DNA from: Pseudanabaena biceps PCC 7429
GTDB lineage: Bacteria; Cyanobacteriota; Cyanobacteriia; Pseudanabaenales; Pseudanabaenaceae
DNA length: 35,467 nucleotides
Direction: 5' to 3'
Assembly (NCBI RefSeq): GCF_000332215.1
Contig: NZ_ALWB01000024.1
Span: forward strand, 1-35,467
Shown here: positions 24,393 to 32,038 of the stretch, in pieces
Position numbering within the stretch: the first letter of the stretch is position 1
How the letters are laid out: each line of letters opens with the position of its first letter
Position numbers and translations under genes: made by a program
The notes under the pieces: model-generated
What the model was told of the DNA's origin: nothing
The model's input: only the letters and a program-made list of their open reading frames with translations
Database searches by the model: none

Positions 24393-25751
24393 ATGAGTCA
24401 AAAACGTCAATTTCGATTAGGTGCATTTATTCAAGCTACGGGTCACCATGTATCGGCATGGAGACATCCTGACGCTCAAATCGATGCAGGGCATAACTTT
24501 GAACATTACAAGCAAATCACCCAAACCGCAGAACGGGGTCTCTTTGATACCGTCTTTCTCGCTGATAGTCCTGCGGTATGGGGTGGATCGCCAGAAACCC
24601 AGAGCCGTAATGGCAAGATTGCTCACTTTGAACCTGTTACCCTCTTTTCGGCACTTTCCGCCGTTACTACCCATATCGGCTTTGTTTCCACCGCTTCTAC
24701 TACTTACGAAGAACCCTATACCTTAGCCCGTAAATTTGCTTCTCTCGATCATCTCAGTAATGGGCGAGCAGCATGGAACGTCGTTACCACAGGTAATGAA
24801 AATGCAGCGGCTAACTTTGGTTTAGAGCATCATCCCGAACATAGTCAGCGCTACGAACGCGCCGAGGAATTTCTCGAAGTTGTGAAAGGACTTTGGGATA
24901 GTTGGGAAGATGATGCTTTCATCGCCGATCGCGAATCTGGTGTTTATTTTGAAGTAGAGAAATTGCATACCCTCAATCACAAGGGTAAGTATTTCTCGGT
25001 CAAAGGACCTCTCAATGTCGCTCGTCCTCCCCAAGGCTATCCCGTGATCGTTCAAGCAGGAGCTTCGGAACCGGGACGCGAACTAGCGGCGCGTACTGCG
25101 GAAGTAATCTTCACTGCTAATCAAACCCTTGCTGACGCTCAGGAATTTTACAGCGATGTTAAAGGTCGTCTCGCTAAATATGGGCGATCAACCGATGATT
25201 TGAAAATTATGCCAGGAGCTTTCCCTGTGATTGGACGCACGGAAGAAGAGGCGCAGGAGAAGTATGAATTTTTGCAATCTCTGATTCATCCCGATGTCGC
25301 TTGGGGCATTTTGAAGCAATATTATCGAGGTGTGGATTTGTCAGGATATTCCCTCGACGATCTCGCGCCAGAGTTACCATCTAACACCAATAACAATAAG
25401 AGTCGCTTGAAGTTAGTCAAGGATTTAGCTTCACAGGGTTTGACTTTGCGGGAGTTGTATCGTTCTCTCGCCACTGCACGCGGACATCGCACGATCATCG
25501 GTACTCCTGAAAGCATTGCTGACCAGTTGCAAGAGTGGTTTGATAATGGTGCTGCCGATGGCTTTAACATCATGCCTCCTATTCTTCCTACTGGTTTAGA
25601 TGATTTTGTAAATCTAGTCGTCCCCATTCTCCAAAAGCGCGGTTTATTCCGCACTGCCTATGAAGGGAAGACTCTCCGCGAAAATCTGGGTTTACGCCGT
25701 CCTGCGAATCAGTACATAATTCGTAATCAGGAAAGACAATTGGTTGCATAA
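24393..25751 (+). CDS. Flavin-dependent monooxygenase of the NtaA/SnaA/DszA (luciferase-like) family
   Basis: The 452-residue enzyme starts at ATG 24393 (MSQKRQFRLGAFIQATGHHVSAWRHP), the usual start for this family, with GGAAA upstream. Characteristic segments are AERGLFDTVFLADSP, LSAVTTHIGFVSTASTTYEEPYTLARKFASLDHLSNGRAAWNVVT (flavin site), and PQGYPVIVQAGASEPGRELAARTAEVIFTA. Family members use FMNH2 from a separate reductase to cleave C-N or C-S bonds in nitrilotriacetate, dibenzothiophene sulfone, dimethyl sulfone or similar compounds. Length and motifs fit the NTA/DszA branch, not SsuD (about 380 residues). The SsuE and nitroreductase in this window are candidate FMNH2 donors. Confidence 0.92.
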   Translation: MSQKRQFRLGAFIQATGHHVSAWRHPDAQIDAGHNFEHYKQITQTAERGLFDTVFLADSPAVWGGSPETQSRNGKIAHFEPVTLFSALSAVTTHIGFVSTASTTYEEPYTLARKFASLDHLSNGRAAWNVVTTGNENAAANFGLEHHPEHSQRYERAEEFLEVVKGLWDSWEDDAFIADRESGVYFEVEKLHTLNHKGKYFSVKGPLNVARPPQGYPVIVQAGASEPGRELAARTAEVIFTANQTLADAQEFYSDVKGRLAKYGRSTDDLKIMPGAFPVIGRTEEEAQEKYEFLQSLIHPDVAWGILKQYYRGVDLSGYSLDDLAPELPSNTNNNKSRLKLVKDLASQGLTLRELYRSLATARGHRTIIGTPESIADQLQEWFDNGAADGFNIMPPILPTGLDDFVNLVVPILQKRGLFRTAYEGKTLRENLGLRRPANQYIIRNQERQLVA

Positions 25752-25753
25752 TG

Positions 25754-25791
25754 GCTGTTAGCTGTTAGCTGTTAGCAATTAGCAATTAGCT
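25754..25791. repeat. Heptanucleotide tandem repeat after the monooxygenase gene
   Basis: The 7-bp unit GCTGTTA is repeated three times and then GCAATTA twice. This is a typical cyanobacterial short tandem repeat. Confidence 0.75.
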
Positions 25792-25833
25792 ATTTGAATT
25801 CAGCGCTTTGCAAGGCAAGGCGTTGAATTTGGT

Positions 25834-26292
25834 TTATTCAGGTAAAAAATCGGGGTTTAGAGTCTGTTCTTGGTTAAAAGGTGATTCAGTGGGAAAAGTA
25901 ACAATATTTAAACCTGTTTCAATAGCGGCTTTTCTACGACCTTCTTGATAGCATTCATCAAAGACTTGTTTTAAATGTGGTTTGAGACTAGGGCTTACTT
26001 TAATGGCTTTGAGAATGCGGCTACGGTGTTCATCAATGGTATACCGCCAACTGGGAGTCCTTTTATTAACTTGATATTGATATTTGAGTAGGTGCATCAA
26101 TAACACTTCTAAATTACTTTCTAAAGCAACTTTTTCTTTTCGCGCCATTGATTCAATTTCTTCTAAAAGGTTCTCAATATCTAAGTTTTCTAGTTGTCCT
26201 GTGCGGAGTTGTTCGCTAGTCGTTTCTAACCACAATAAGTAATCTTGTTCGTAGACTGTCTTTAAATATGGCTTTGCATTTATGACGGTCAT
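25834..26292 (-). CDS. DUF29 family protein
   Basis: The 152-residue protein has the DUF29 layout: YEQDYLLWLETTSEQLR at the N-terminus, LDIENLLEEIESMARKEKVALESNLEVLLMHLLKYQYQ in the middle, and WRYTIDEHRSRILKAIKVSPSLK. DUF29 proteins are small helical proteins, abundant in cyanobacteria and of unknown function; toxin-antitoxin-like or mobile association has been suggested for some. A second member lies at 28180, on the other side of a kinase gene. Confidence 0.9.
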   Translation of the reverse strand: MTVINAKPYLKTVYEQDYLLWLETTSEQLRTGQLENLDIENLLEEIESMARKEKVALESNLEVLLMHLLKYQYQVNKRTPSWRYTIDEHRSRILKAIKVSPSLKPHLKQVFDECYQEGRRKAAIETGLNIVTFPTESPFNQEQTLNPDFLPE

Positions 26293-26621
26293 TGGGTTAC
26301 TCCATTGACGATGTTTCTATTTTACAATGTGATCGCTCAGTACTCAGATTCAGATCTCCGACTTTTTCTAAAGAGGATTGGCAAGTTTACACAAAAAGTC
26401 GGAGATCTAGATTTCTTCTACCGCACTGCGAAGATACTTTTAGTAATGGTTTTGTGGCAGGTTTTATTTTTACTAATTTAGAAGAAGACAATTTAGCAAC
26501 AATCAGGCTCAATCAGCTTATAGAAGCACGCGGAAAATTACCTGCACCAGAAATGTTTTTTCCAGGTCACTATTTAGCCTCATTCTACGAAAACGAATCC
26601 TTTGGTGATTTTGCGGTTTAG
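26292..26621 (+). pseudogene. Decayed hypothetical gene interrupted by an inverted repeat
   Basis: The frame opens with an unconvincing TTG that overlaps the start codon of the divergent DUF29 gene, and has no ATG in its first two thirds. The first half contains an inverted repeat (26352-26408) that encodes meaningless residues. The second half (FSNGFVAGFIFTNLEEDN to ASFYENESFGDFAV) looks more like a real protein end, but I do not recognise the family. I read it as the tail of a gene damaged by a repeat insertion. Confidence 0.35.
26352..26408. repeat. Inverted repeat AGATCTCCGACTTTTT
   Basis: Perfect 16-base arms (26352-26367 and 26393-26408) surround a 25-base loop. The design AGAT-(C)TCCGACTTTTT...AAAAAGTCGGAGATCT is that of a widespread cyanobacterial miniature repeat. 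Confidence 0.8.
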
Positions 26622-26623
26622 TT

Positions 26624-28105
26624 TTATTTTATTTGAGGGTTTGAAACTTTTTGCTTAACAAATCCTTCGAAAGAGACACCAACCATAATAAAGTCATTTG
26701 TATTTCTAGTTAACTTTATGTATCTGACTTTGTTTCCAAAATCAGTATTAGGATAAAACACCCTTTTTCCTGATGCTATAGGATCCTTTTTTGCTTTGAT
26801 GCCTAACAGCGGGGTGAAGGTACTTCCATCATAACTATATGTATCTAAATCACTGTTAGGTGCTAACTTTGCAATTAATTCTAGGTCTTCTGATGTTAAG
26901 TCACTAAACTCATTACTTGCTGTAGAGGTAGTAGAAGCAGTTGCTGTCGGTGTTGCTGTTGCTGAAGTTGAAGTACTTGCCGTTGGTGTTGCGGAAGGAG
27001 ATGCTGATGGGTTTGTAGTTGAGGTTGGTGGAGTGACGATATTTGGCGGTTTGGGTTTAATCCATTCCCATAAAAATGCACCTGCGATCGCTGCGCCGAC
27101 TAAACCCATGACTGGCAAAAAGAATTTCGCAAAAACGCGCCACGACAGAGGATTTACAGGATTTGCAATCTGAACTTTGGCGATCGGCTTGTTTACAAGT
27201 GGAGACTGCTTTCGCTTTGGTGGCAGATTTACAAGCGGCACAGATGGCGGCGCAACCGATCCTGCAATGGGTGGGCAAGCCTGTAAAGCTGCGAGTGCCT
27301 CACCCGCATTGGCGTAACGTTCCGTAAAAGAATGCGCCACCATTTTTGAGATCACATCAGCAAAGCGATCGCTGACATTAGTGCGGTGTCGCCATAAAAT
27401 TTCACCCGTATTCGCATCCATCTCAAAGCCATCGGGACATGGATATTCACGGATCAACATTTCGATCGCAATGCAACCAATCGCATAAACATCACTAGCA
27501 AACCTTGTTTTACCCGCAGTCTGCTCATCAGGCATATAGCCCTCAGTGCCAAGCGCCCATGTAATCCCCACCTCTGAGTTGATGCCAGTTTTCTTAACGA
27601 GTCTCACCCCGCCAAAGTCCGTCAGCACCAATTTGCCATTTACATCACGGCGGATGATGTTCTCTGGTTTGGGATCGCGGTGAATTACCCCGTTACTATG
27701 CGTATATGCCAAAATTTCTAAAACCTCGATCAAAAAGCCCATGACCTGCGCTTCTGTCCATTTGACATTGGACTGCACTTCCGATCGTAACCTATGACCA
27801 TCCACAAAGTCTTGAACGATATAAAAGTGTCCCTTGTCAAAGCGTCCCTTTTCTTCAAAATAGTCAATCAGTTTCGGAATGCCTTGATGATTCAACTTTT
27901 TCAGGCTTTCAGGTTCTGAAGTAAATAGCTGGCGAGTTTTCTGAATGAGTTGGGATTCGGTCGGCAAACTCAACCGCTTGACCACACATAAACCTGCCCC
28001 AACGCCAAAGTGTAGATCTTTGGCTAAAAAAGTCGCCCCAGAAGCACCTTGACCAAGTTTGTCAATAATTAGAAAGCGATCGCCTTTGAGTTTTTGCCCT
28101 TTCAT
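26624..28105 (-). CDS. Serine/threonine protein kinase (Pkn2/Hanks type) with one membrane helix
   Basis: The 493-residue protein has an N-terminal kinase domain: glycine loop GQGASGAT (18-25), catalytic lysine K43 in CVVKRL, HRDPKPENI (142-150) as the catalytic loop, DFGGVR (163-168), and an APE-region equivalent around LGTEGYMPDEQ. A membrane helix follows near residues 330-350 (FFLPVMGLVGAAIAGAFLW). Next come a Ser/Thr/Ala/Pro-rich linker and a C-terminal domain of about 100 residues (from FSDLTSEDLELIAKLAPNSD to the end) that is probably outside the cytoplasm. The P in HRDPKPEN is usual for cyanobacterial kinases. The C-terminal domain is of unknown type. Its target is not evident; the sulfur genes around it are only neighbours. 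Confidence 0.93.
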   Translation of the reverse strand: MKGQKLKGDRFLIIDKLGQGASGATFLAKDLHFGVGAGLCVVKRLSLPTESQLIQKTRQLFTSEPESLKKLNHQGIPKLIDYFEEKGRFDKGHFYIVQDFVDGHRLRSEVQSNVKWTEAQVMGFLIEVLEILAYTHSNGVIHRDPKPENIIRRDVNGKLVLTDFGGVRLVKKTGINSEVGITWALGTEGYMPDEQTAGKTRFASDVYAIGCIAIEMLIREYPCPDGFEMDANTGEILWRHRTNVSDRFADVISKMVAHSFTERYANAGEALAALQACPPIAGSVAPPSVPLVNLPPKRKQSPLVNKPIAKVQIANPVNPLSWRVFAKFFLPVMGLVGAAIAGAFLWEWIKPKPPNIVTPPTSTTNPSASPSATPTASTSTSATATPTATASTTSTASNEFSDLTSEDLELIAKLAPNSDLDTYSYDGSTFTPLLGIKAKKDPIASGKRVFYPNTDFGNKVRYIKLTRNTNDFIMVGVSFEGFVKQKVSNPQIK

Positions 28106-28179
28106 TACAAAATTCCTACACTAAGACGTTAAGCGCTAGCATATCACGATCTTTTTGCGATCTCTTTTTGCGATCATGG

Positions 28180-28635
28180 TTAACAATCTTCCCAAAAATT
28201 ACGATTTAGAATGTCATTCACATCATAATTCTCTAGCCAAATATCAGGGAAATTAACCTGCGGATATTCTTCTCTCATCGAAGCAAGAGCATTTTCAAAT
28301 ACTTTAGGCAAAATTTCCGAGATTTGATTTTTTAAACTCGGTGCATCTTCCAAAATATCTTTGATATCGTTACGAAAAGCTCTAATTTCTCTTTGCCAAC
28401 CAACATAACATTCGGGTAATGGCACATAACAGCGTTTGAGTAAATGCTCAATCAATCTTCTTAACAAACTTCTGATCGCATTACGCTGACTTTTACCCAA
28501 AGTATCTATCTCCTCAATTAAATTTTCTAGATCCAAATTTGCAAAATCATGCGCTTTTAATTTAGCGATCGTATCTTCGACCCAGAGTAAAATATCTTGC
28601 TCATAGAGAGATTGAGGGGTAACTAACTCTGTCAT
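28180..28635 (-). CDS. DUF29 family protein (second copy)
   Basis: The 151-residue protein matches the DUF29 pattern: YEQDILLWVEDTIAKLK, LDLENLIEEIDTLGKSQRNAIRSLLRRLIEHLLKR, and WQREIRAFRNDIKDILEDAPSLK. It lies 74 bp upstream of the kinase gene on the same strand. It is only distantly similar to the copy at 25834, so this is not a recent duplication. Confidence 0.9.
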   Translation of the reverse strand: MTELVTPQSLYEQDILLWVEDTIAKLKAHDFANLDLENLIEEIDTLGKSQRNAIRSLLRRLIEHLLKRCYVPLPECYVGWQREIRAFRNDIKDILEDAPSLKNQISEILPKVFENALASMREEYPQVNFPDIWLENYDVNDILNRNFWEDC

Positions 28636-28710
28636 TTTCGCCTCTATAACGTAACTACATATACTATATGTCCTATTGAAATTTATGGCTGCACAAAATC
28701 AGCATAAGTA

Positions 28711-28803
28711 TATAGCAATCCTAAATGAGTCATAAGAACCAAAAGTATATAACAAGGGGCTTAAACCCCTTGCCTTCCTCACAAATGAAATAGGATTGCT
28801 ATA
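28711..28803. repeat. MITE-like element with TATAGCAATCCTA ends
   Basis: The perfect 13-bp terminal inverted repeats are at 28711-28723 and 28791-28803. Inside is a small hairpin (CAAGGGG/CCCCTTG, 28753-28772). CTCACAAATGAAATAGG at 28778-28794 pairs with CCCTATTTCATTTGTGAG just outside the right end. The TATAGCAAT end is also found at the left end of the element at 5471. The remaining gap up to the leader at 28845 has no coding signs. Confidence 0.8.
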
Positions 28804-28844
28804 ACCCTATTTCATTTGTGAGAAAGCCTAAAATCTTAAAACCA

Positions 28845-28971
28845 AATACTTAGACAAACTAATAATTAGTAATACGCATATTTGTAATCTAGAAGACATC
28901 GGTTTTGAACGTGGCTATGCCAAACTTTGATCATTAATCTACGGCAACCCAATCGGGTAACGAGAGTATCT
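28845..28971 (+). promoter_or_regulatory. Conserved 127-nt leader, copy upstream of the amidohydrolase
   Basis: This is homologous to 21940-22067 (about 70% identical by eye, ungapped apart from one base at the end), and contains the dyad ACTAATAATTAGT at 28858-28870. The similarity stops at the start codons: the genes downstream are unrelated (an FMN reductase remnant and an amidohydrolase). Confidence 0.65.
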
Positions 28972-30528
28972 ATGAGCAAATATAGCCGCCTCAGTACTTC
29001 GCCTTCCGCCGCATTGAAAGCGAAGCTTGACTATCCAGTAATCGATACCGATATTCATACTAACGACTTCACTCCCGATTTTGAGGACTACATCGCTAAT
29101 TATGGCGGTTCCAAATTAGTAGATGAACTGCGTAAAGCTGAATTTGGTCGCCTCAATCCTAAGTCTGAAGGTAAAGACTGGTACCAACAAACCCCTGAAG
29201 AGCGTCAATATCACCGCACCTTGCGCTCTCCTTGGTGGGCGAGAGTTACCAAGAACACTTTGGATCTTGCTACCTACACTCTTCCTTCTTTATTAGCGGA
29301 ACGCCTTGCTGAGCAAGGTTCTGATTATTCAGTCCTTTTCCCTAATAACGTATTGGCGGCGGCTGGTGCTAGCAATGAGAATCGTCAAGCCTTGCAACGG
29401 GCGATCAATCACTACCATGCTGACCTCTATCGTAAATATAGCGATCGCCTCACCCCTGTCGCTGGAATTCTCTTGAATGATCCTAAAGAAGCGATCGAGG
29501 AGCTAGAATTTGCGGTCAATACTTTGGGCTTGAAGGTAATCAATATCCCTGGTGGTGTCAAGCGTCCGATTAAGGCGATCGCTGATAAATATCCCGCCGA
29601 TAAGTATCCTGAAATTGCTCGCTATGCCTCCTATATCGATTTCTATGGAATTGATAGCGAGTATGACTACGATCCATTCTGGGCAAAGGTTGTCGAATTA
29701 GGCGTACCGATCGCCACTCACTACGGTAGCCAAGGTTGGACGGGTCGCTCTTCCATCAGCAACTACATGAACAACCACATCGGACACTTTGCCGATGGTT
29801 CGGAAGCTTTTGCTAAGGCTCTGTTCTTTGGTGGTGTCACTAAGCGCTTCCCACAATTGCGTGTGGCTCTGCTCGAAGGTGGTGCGGATTGGGGCGCTCA
29901 TGTTTATATTCACTTGGTCGATCGCTTCTTAAAGCGCAACCTTGAAGGTTTGAAGAACTACGATCCAACTGAAGCTAATGCTGATGAATTGCTCGATATC
30001 TTCGAGAAGTATGGTCAAGAATTGACTAAGGGCAGATCCTTCACCAAGGAAGAATTGCTACAAACCGTCCTCGGTTCTTCGTTCCTACGCCATAGCCGTT
30101 CTCCTATTGGTGATGAGCTAGAAGATTTCGGTAAGGCAGGTATTGAGAAGATTGAAGATATTCGCGATCAGTGGGTCGATAACTTCTACTTCGGTTCTGA
30201 GTCAGACGATCGCACGATTGCTACTGCTTTCAACGACAAGGCGAATCCATTGGGCGTGAAGATTAACGCGATCTACTCTTCTGATGTCGGTCATTGGGAT
30301 GTTCCCGATCTCACTCAGCCTCTTGCCGAAAGTTGGAGCTTGGTAGAAGAAGGGGTGATTACGGAAGCTGATTTCAAGGCTTATGTCTTCTCGAATCCTT
30401 ACAAGTTCTACACTCAAGCTAATGCGAACTTCTTCAAGGGTACGCAGATTGAGGCGAAGTTGAACAAATATCAACCCGCCCCCGTCGCTGTTAAACCAGC
30501 GGCTCAAAAGGTTGCTGTAGGCGTATAA
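28972..30528 (+). CDS. Amidohydrolase-2 family metal-dependent hydrolase
   Basis: I chose the ATG at 28972 (MSKYSRLSTSPSAALKAKLD), preceded by GAGAG and matching the end of the conserved leader; the TTG at 28927 lies within the leader. The 518-residue protein starts its TIM barrel with YPVIDTDIHTND. Further metal-ligand regions are VPIATHYGSQGW, ALLEGGADWGAH, and the final SSDVGHWDVPD. These fit the PF04909 amidohydrolase/decarboxylase group. Such enzymes hydrolyse or decarboxylate small ring compounds. In this context the substrate may be an organosulfur or aromatic compound, but it cannot be read from the sequence. Confidence 0.88.
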   Translation: MSKYSRLSTSPSAALKAKLDYPVIDTDIHTNDFTPDFEDYIANYGGSKLVDELRKAEFGRLNPKSEGKDWYQQTPEERQYHRTLRSPWWARVTKNTLDLATYTLPSLLAERLAEQGSDYSVLFPNNVLAAAGASNENRQALQRAINHYHADLYRKYSDRLTPVAGILLNDPKEAIEELEFAVNTLGLKVINIPGGVKRPIKAIADKYPADKYPEIARYASYIDFYGIDSEYDYDPFWAKVVELGVPIATHYGSQGWTGRSSISNYMNNHIGHFADGSEAFAKALFFGGVTKRFPQLRVALLEGGADWGAHVYIHLVDRFLKRNLEGLKNYDPTEANADELLDIFEKYGQELTKGRSFTKEELLQTVLGSSFLRHSRSPIGDELEDFGKAGIEKIEDIRDQWVDNFYFGSESDDRTIATAFNDKANPLGVKINAIYSSDVGHWDVPDLTQPLAESWSLVEEGVITEADFKAYVFSNPYKFYTQANANFFKGTQIEAKLNKYQPAPVAVKPAAQKVAVGV

Positions 30529-30657
30529 GTTTACTTTCCGTTGCCTTTACTCTTTGAACTCCAAGATTTACCAGTTAGAAAAAGCTTTGGCAAACAGAGT
30601 CGCTTCTAACTGGTTTTCTACTTATAAAATTGCGCTTATGACTATTGTTTTAATCAG

Positions 30658-30823
30658 GTGAAATTCTTTACTAAAAATGGAACTAGCGGCAATGCGATCG
30701 CCCGTGAGTTCTGTCCTGAATGTGGTTCACCCCCCGATTTATCAAATCTGGGTTGATTCCGTCCCTTGGGCATATATCGCTAACGGTTTACCCAAATATT
30801 CTGGCAATCGTATTATTTCGTAA
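30658..30823 (+). pseudogene. Decayed GFA-family (glutathione-dependent formaldehyde-activating-like) gene
   Basis: One frame from GTG 30658 reads VKFFTKNGTSGNAIAREFCPECGSP, the C-terminal half of a GFA/CENP-V domain with its zinc-binding CPECGSP. It then meets a stop. A second frame continues with IYQIWVDSVPWAYIANGLPKYSG to a TAA at 30821, which is the usual end of GFA proteins. About 20 codons are missing at the junction and the first half of the gene is absent. The 449-bp gap holds this remnant and an inverted repeat, and no intact gene. Confidence 0.7.
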
Positions 30824-30824
30824 G

Positions 30825-30908
30825 AGATCCCCCTCAATCCCCCTTGTAAAGGGGGAAGAAGATAATAATTGATTCTCCCCCCTTTACAAGGGGGGCTGGG
30901 GGGGATCT
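30825..30908. repeat. AGATCCCCC-type inverted repeat element
   Basis: The left arm (30825-30855) carries AGATCCCCCTCAATCCCCC, and the right arm (30876-30908) is its near-complement ending GGGGGGGATCT. The inner stem CCCCCTTGTAAAGGGGG and CCCCCCTTTACAAGGGGGG can also fold on themselves. It is typical of widespread cyanobacterial miniature elements and adjoins the GFA remnant. Confidence 0.85.
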
Positions 30909-30977
30909 AGACAATTCCTAAATGGCTTCTAATTTATACATAAAATCACTTCTCTACTTTTAATCACTAAAATCTCT

Positions 30978-31976
30978 ATGACAATTCCCTACACAAAATT
31001 TGGTAACACTGGTTTAACCGTTTCCAAACTCGTCCTCGGTACGATGACCTTTGGACTGCAAACCGATGAAGAAACTTCGATCAAAATTCTCGATACTTCT
31101 GCTGAAGCGGGAATCAACTTTCTTGATACAGCCGATGTTTATCCGCTAGGTGGTGGACTTACGAATGCAGGACGTACCGAAGAAATTATTGGGCGTTGGC
31201 TGAAAGGAAAACGCGATCGCTTTATTTTGGCGACTAAGGCAGTCGGCAAAGTTGGTAACGCCCCTTGGGATCAAGGCTCATCGCGCAAACATTTATTTGA
31301 TGCGATCGATCATTCCCTGCGGCGCTTGCAGACCGATTATGTTGATCTCTATCAATTGCATTCTGATGATACAAATACGCCCCTTGATGAAACTATTGAG
31401 GCTTTAGATGCGATCGTTAAATCGGGCAAAGTTCGCTATATCGGCGTTTCCAATTTCCTTGCCTATCGCCTCAGCCGTGCTTTGGGCAAAGCAGACACGC
31501 GCAGATTAACGAGATTTATTTCCGTACAGCCTCGCTATAATCTCCTATTCCGTCAAATCGAAAGAGAACTCTTGCCCCTCGCCCAAGAAGAAGGCTTAGC
31601 CGTAATTCCTTACAATCCTCTTGCGGGTGGATTGCTGACTGGTAAACACGCCGCCAGTAAAGAGCCAACGGAAGGAACGCGCTTCACTCTCGCTGCTGCG
31701 GCGAAGAACTATCAAGATCGTTATTGGCACGATCGCGAATTCAGCACTGTCCAAAAGTTGCAGGATGTGGCGAAGGAAGCAGGAATTCCCCTCACCACTC
31801 TGTCTCTTGCTTGGGTATTGGCGAATCCGATTATCACGGCTCCGATTATTGGCGCGAGTCGTCTTGAACAGTTGGCGGATAATTTCAAGGCTTTGGAAAT
31901 CAAGCTCGATACTGATTTAAAAGAAAAGCTCGATCATATTTCGGCTGAATATCGCCTCGGTGATGCGTTGAGATAG
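30978..31976 (+). CDS. Aldo/keto reductase
   Basis: The 332-residue TIM-barrel protein has the AKR signature: LGTMTFGLQTDEE, FLDTADVYPLGG (catalytic D and Y), ILATKAVGKVG (catalytic K), SLRRLQTDYVDLYQLHSDD (catalytic H), IRYIGVSNF-type VRYIGVSNFLAYR, and PIIGASRLEQLADNFKAL for NADPH binding. It is only a distant paralogue of the Tas-like protein at 22368. It lies just upstream of an ABC exporter gene. Confidence 0.92.
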   Translation: MTIPYTKFGNTGLTVSKLVLGTMTFGLQTDEETSIKILDTSAEAGINFLDTADVYPLGGGLTNAGRTEEIIGRWLKGKRDRFILATKAVGKVGNAPWDQGSSRKHLFDAIDHSLRRLQTDYVDLYQLHSDDTNTPLDETIEALDAIVKSGKVRYIGVSNFLAYRLSRALGKADTRRLTRFISVQPRYNLLFRQIERELLPLAQEEGLAVIPYNPLAGGLLTGKHAASKEPTEGTRFTLAAAAKNYQDRYWHDREFSTVQKLQDVAKEAGIPLTTLSLAWVLANPIITAPIIGASRLEQLADNFKALEIKLDTDLKEKLDHISAEYRLGDALR

Positions 31977-32012
31977 ATTTTTGATTTTGCCGTAGGCAAA
32001 ATCAAAAATCTA
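31974..32012. terminator. Hairpin overlapping the aldo/keto reductase stop codon
   Basis: Perfect 18-base arms (31974-31991 and 31995-32012) surround a GTA loop. The left arm begins with the stop codon TAG. There is no long T-run, and the ABC gene starts 26 bp later, so partial read-through is likely. Confidence 0.6.
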
Positions 32013-32038
32013 GTTGGGTTTAATTTTTAGGAACTTAA

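Noticed and set aside
28939-28964. A fourth TACGGTA-type operator near the amidohydrolase start
   Set aside because: TACGGCA is present, but the partner half-site is one base out of register and only four of seven bases match; it also overlaps the ribosome binding region.
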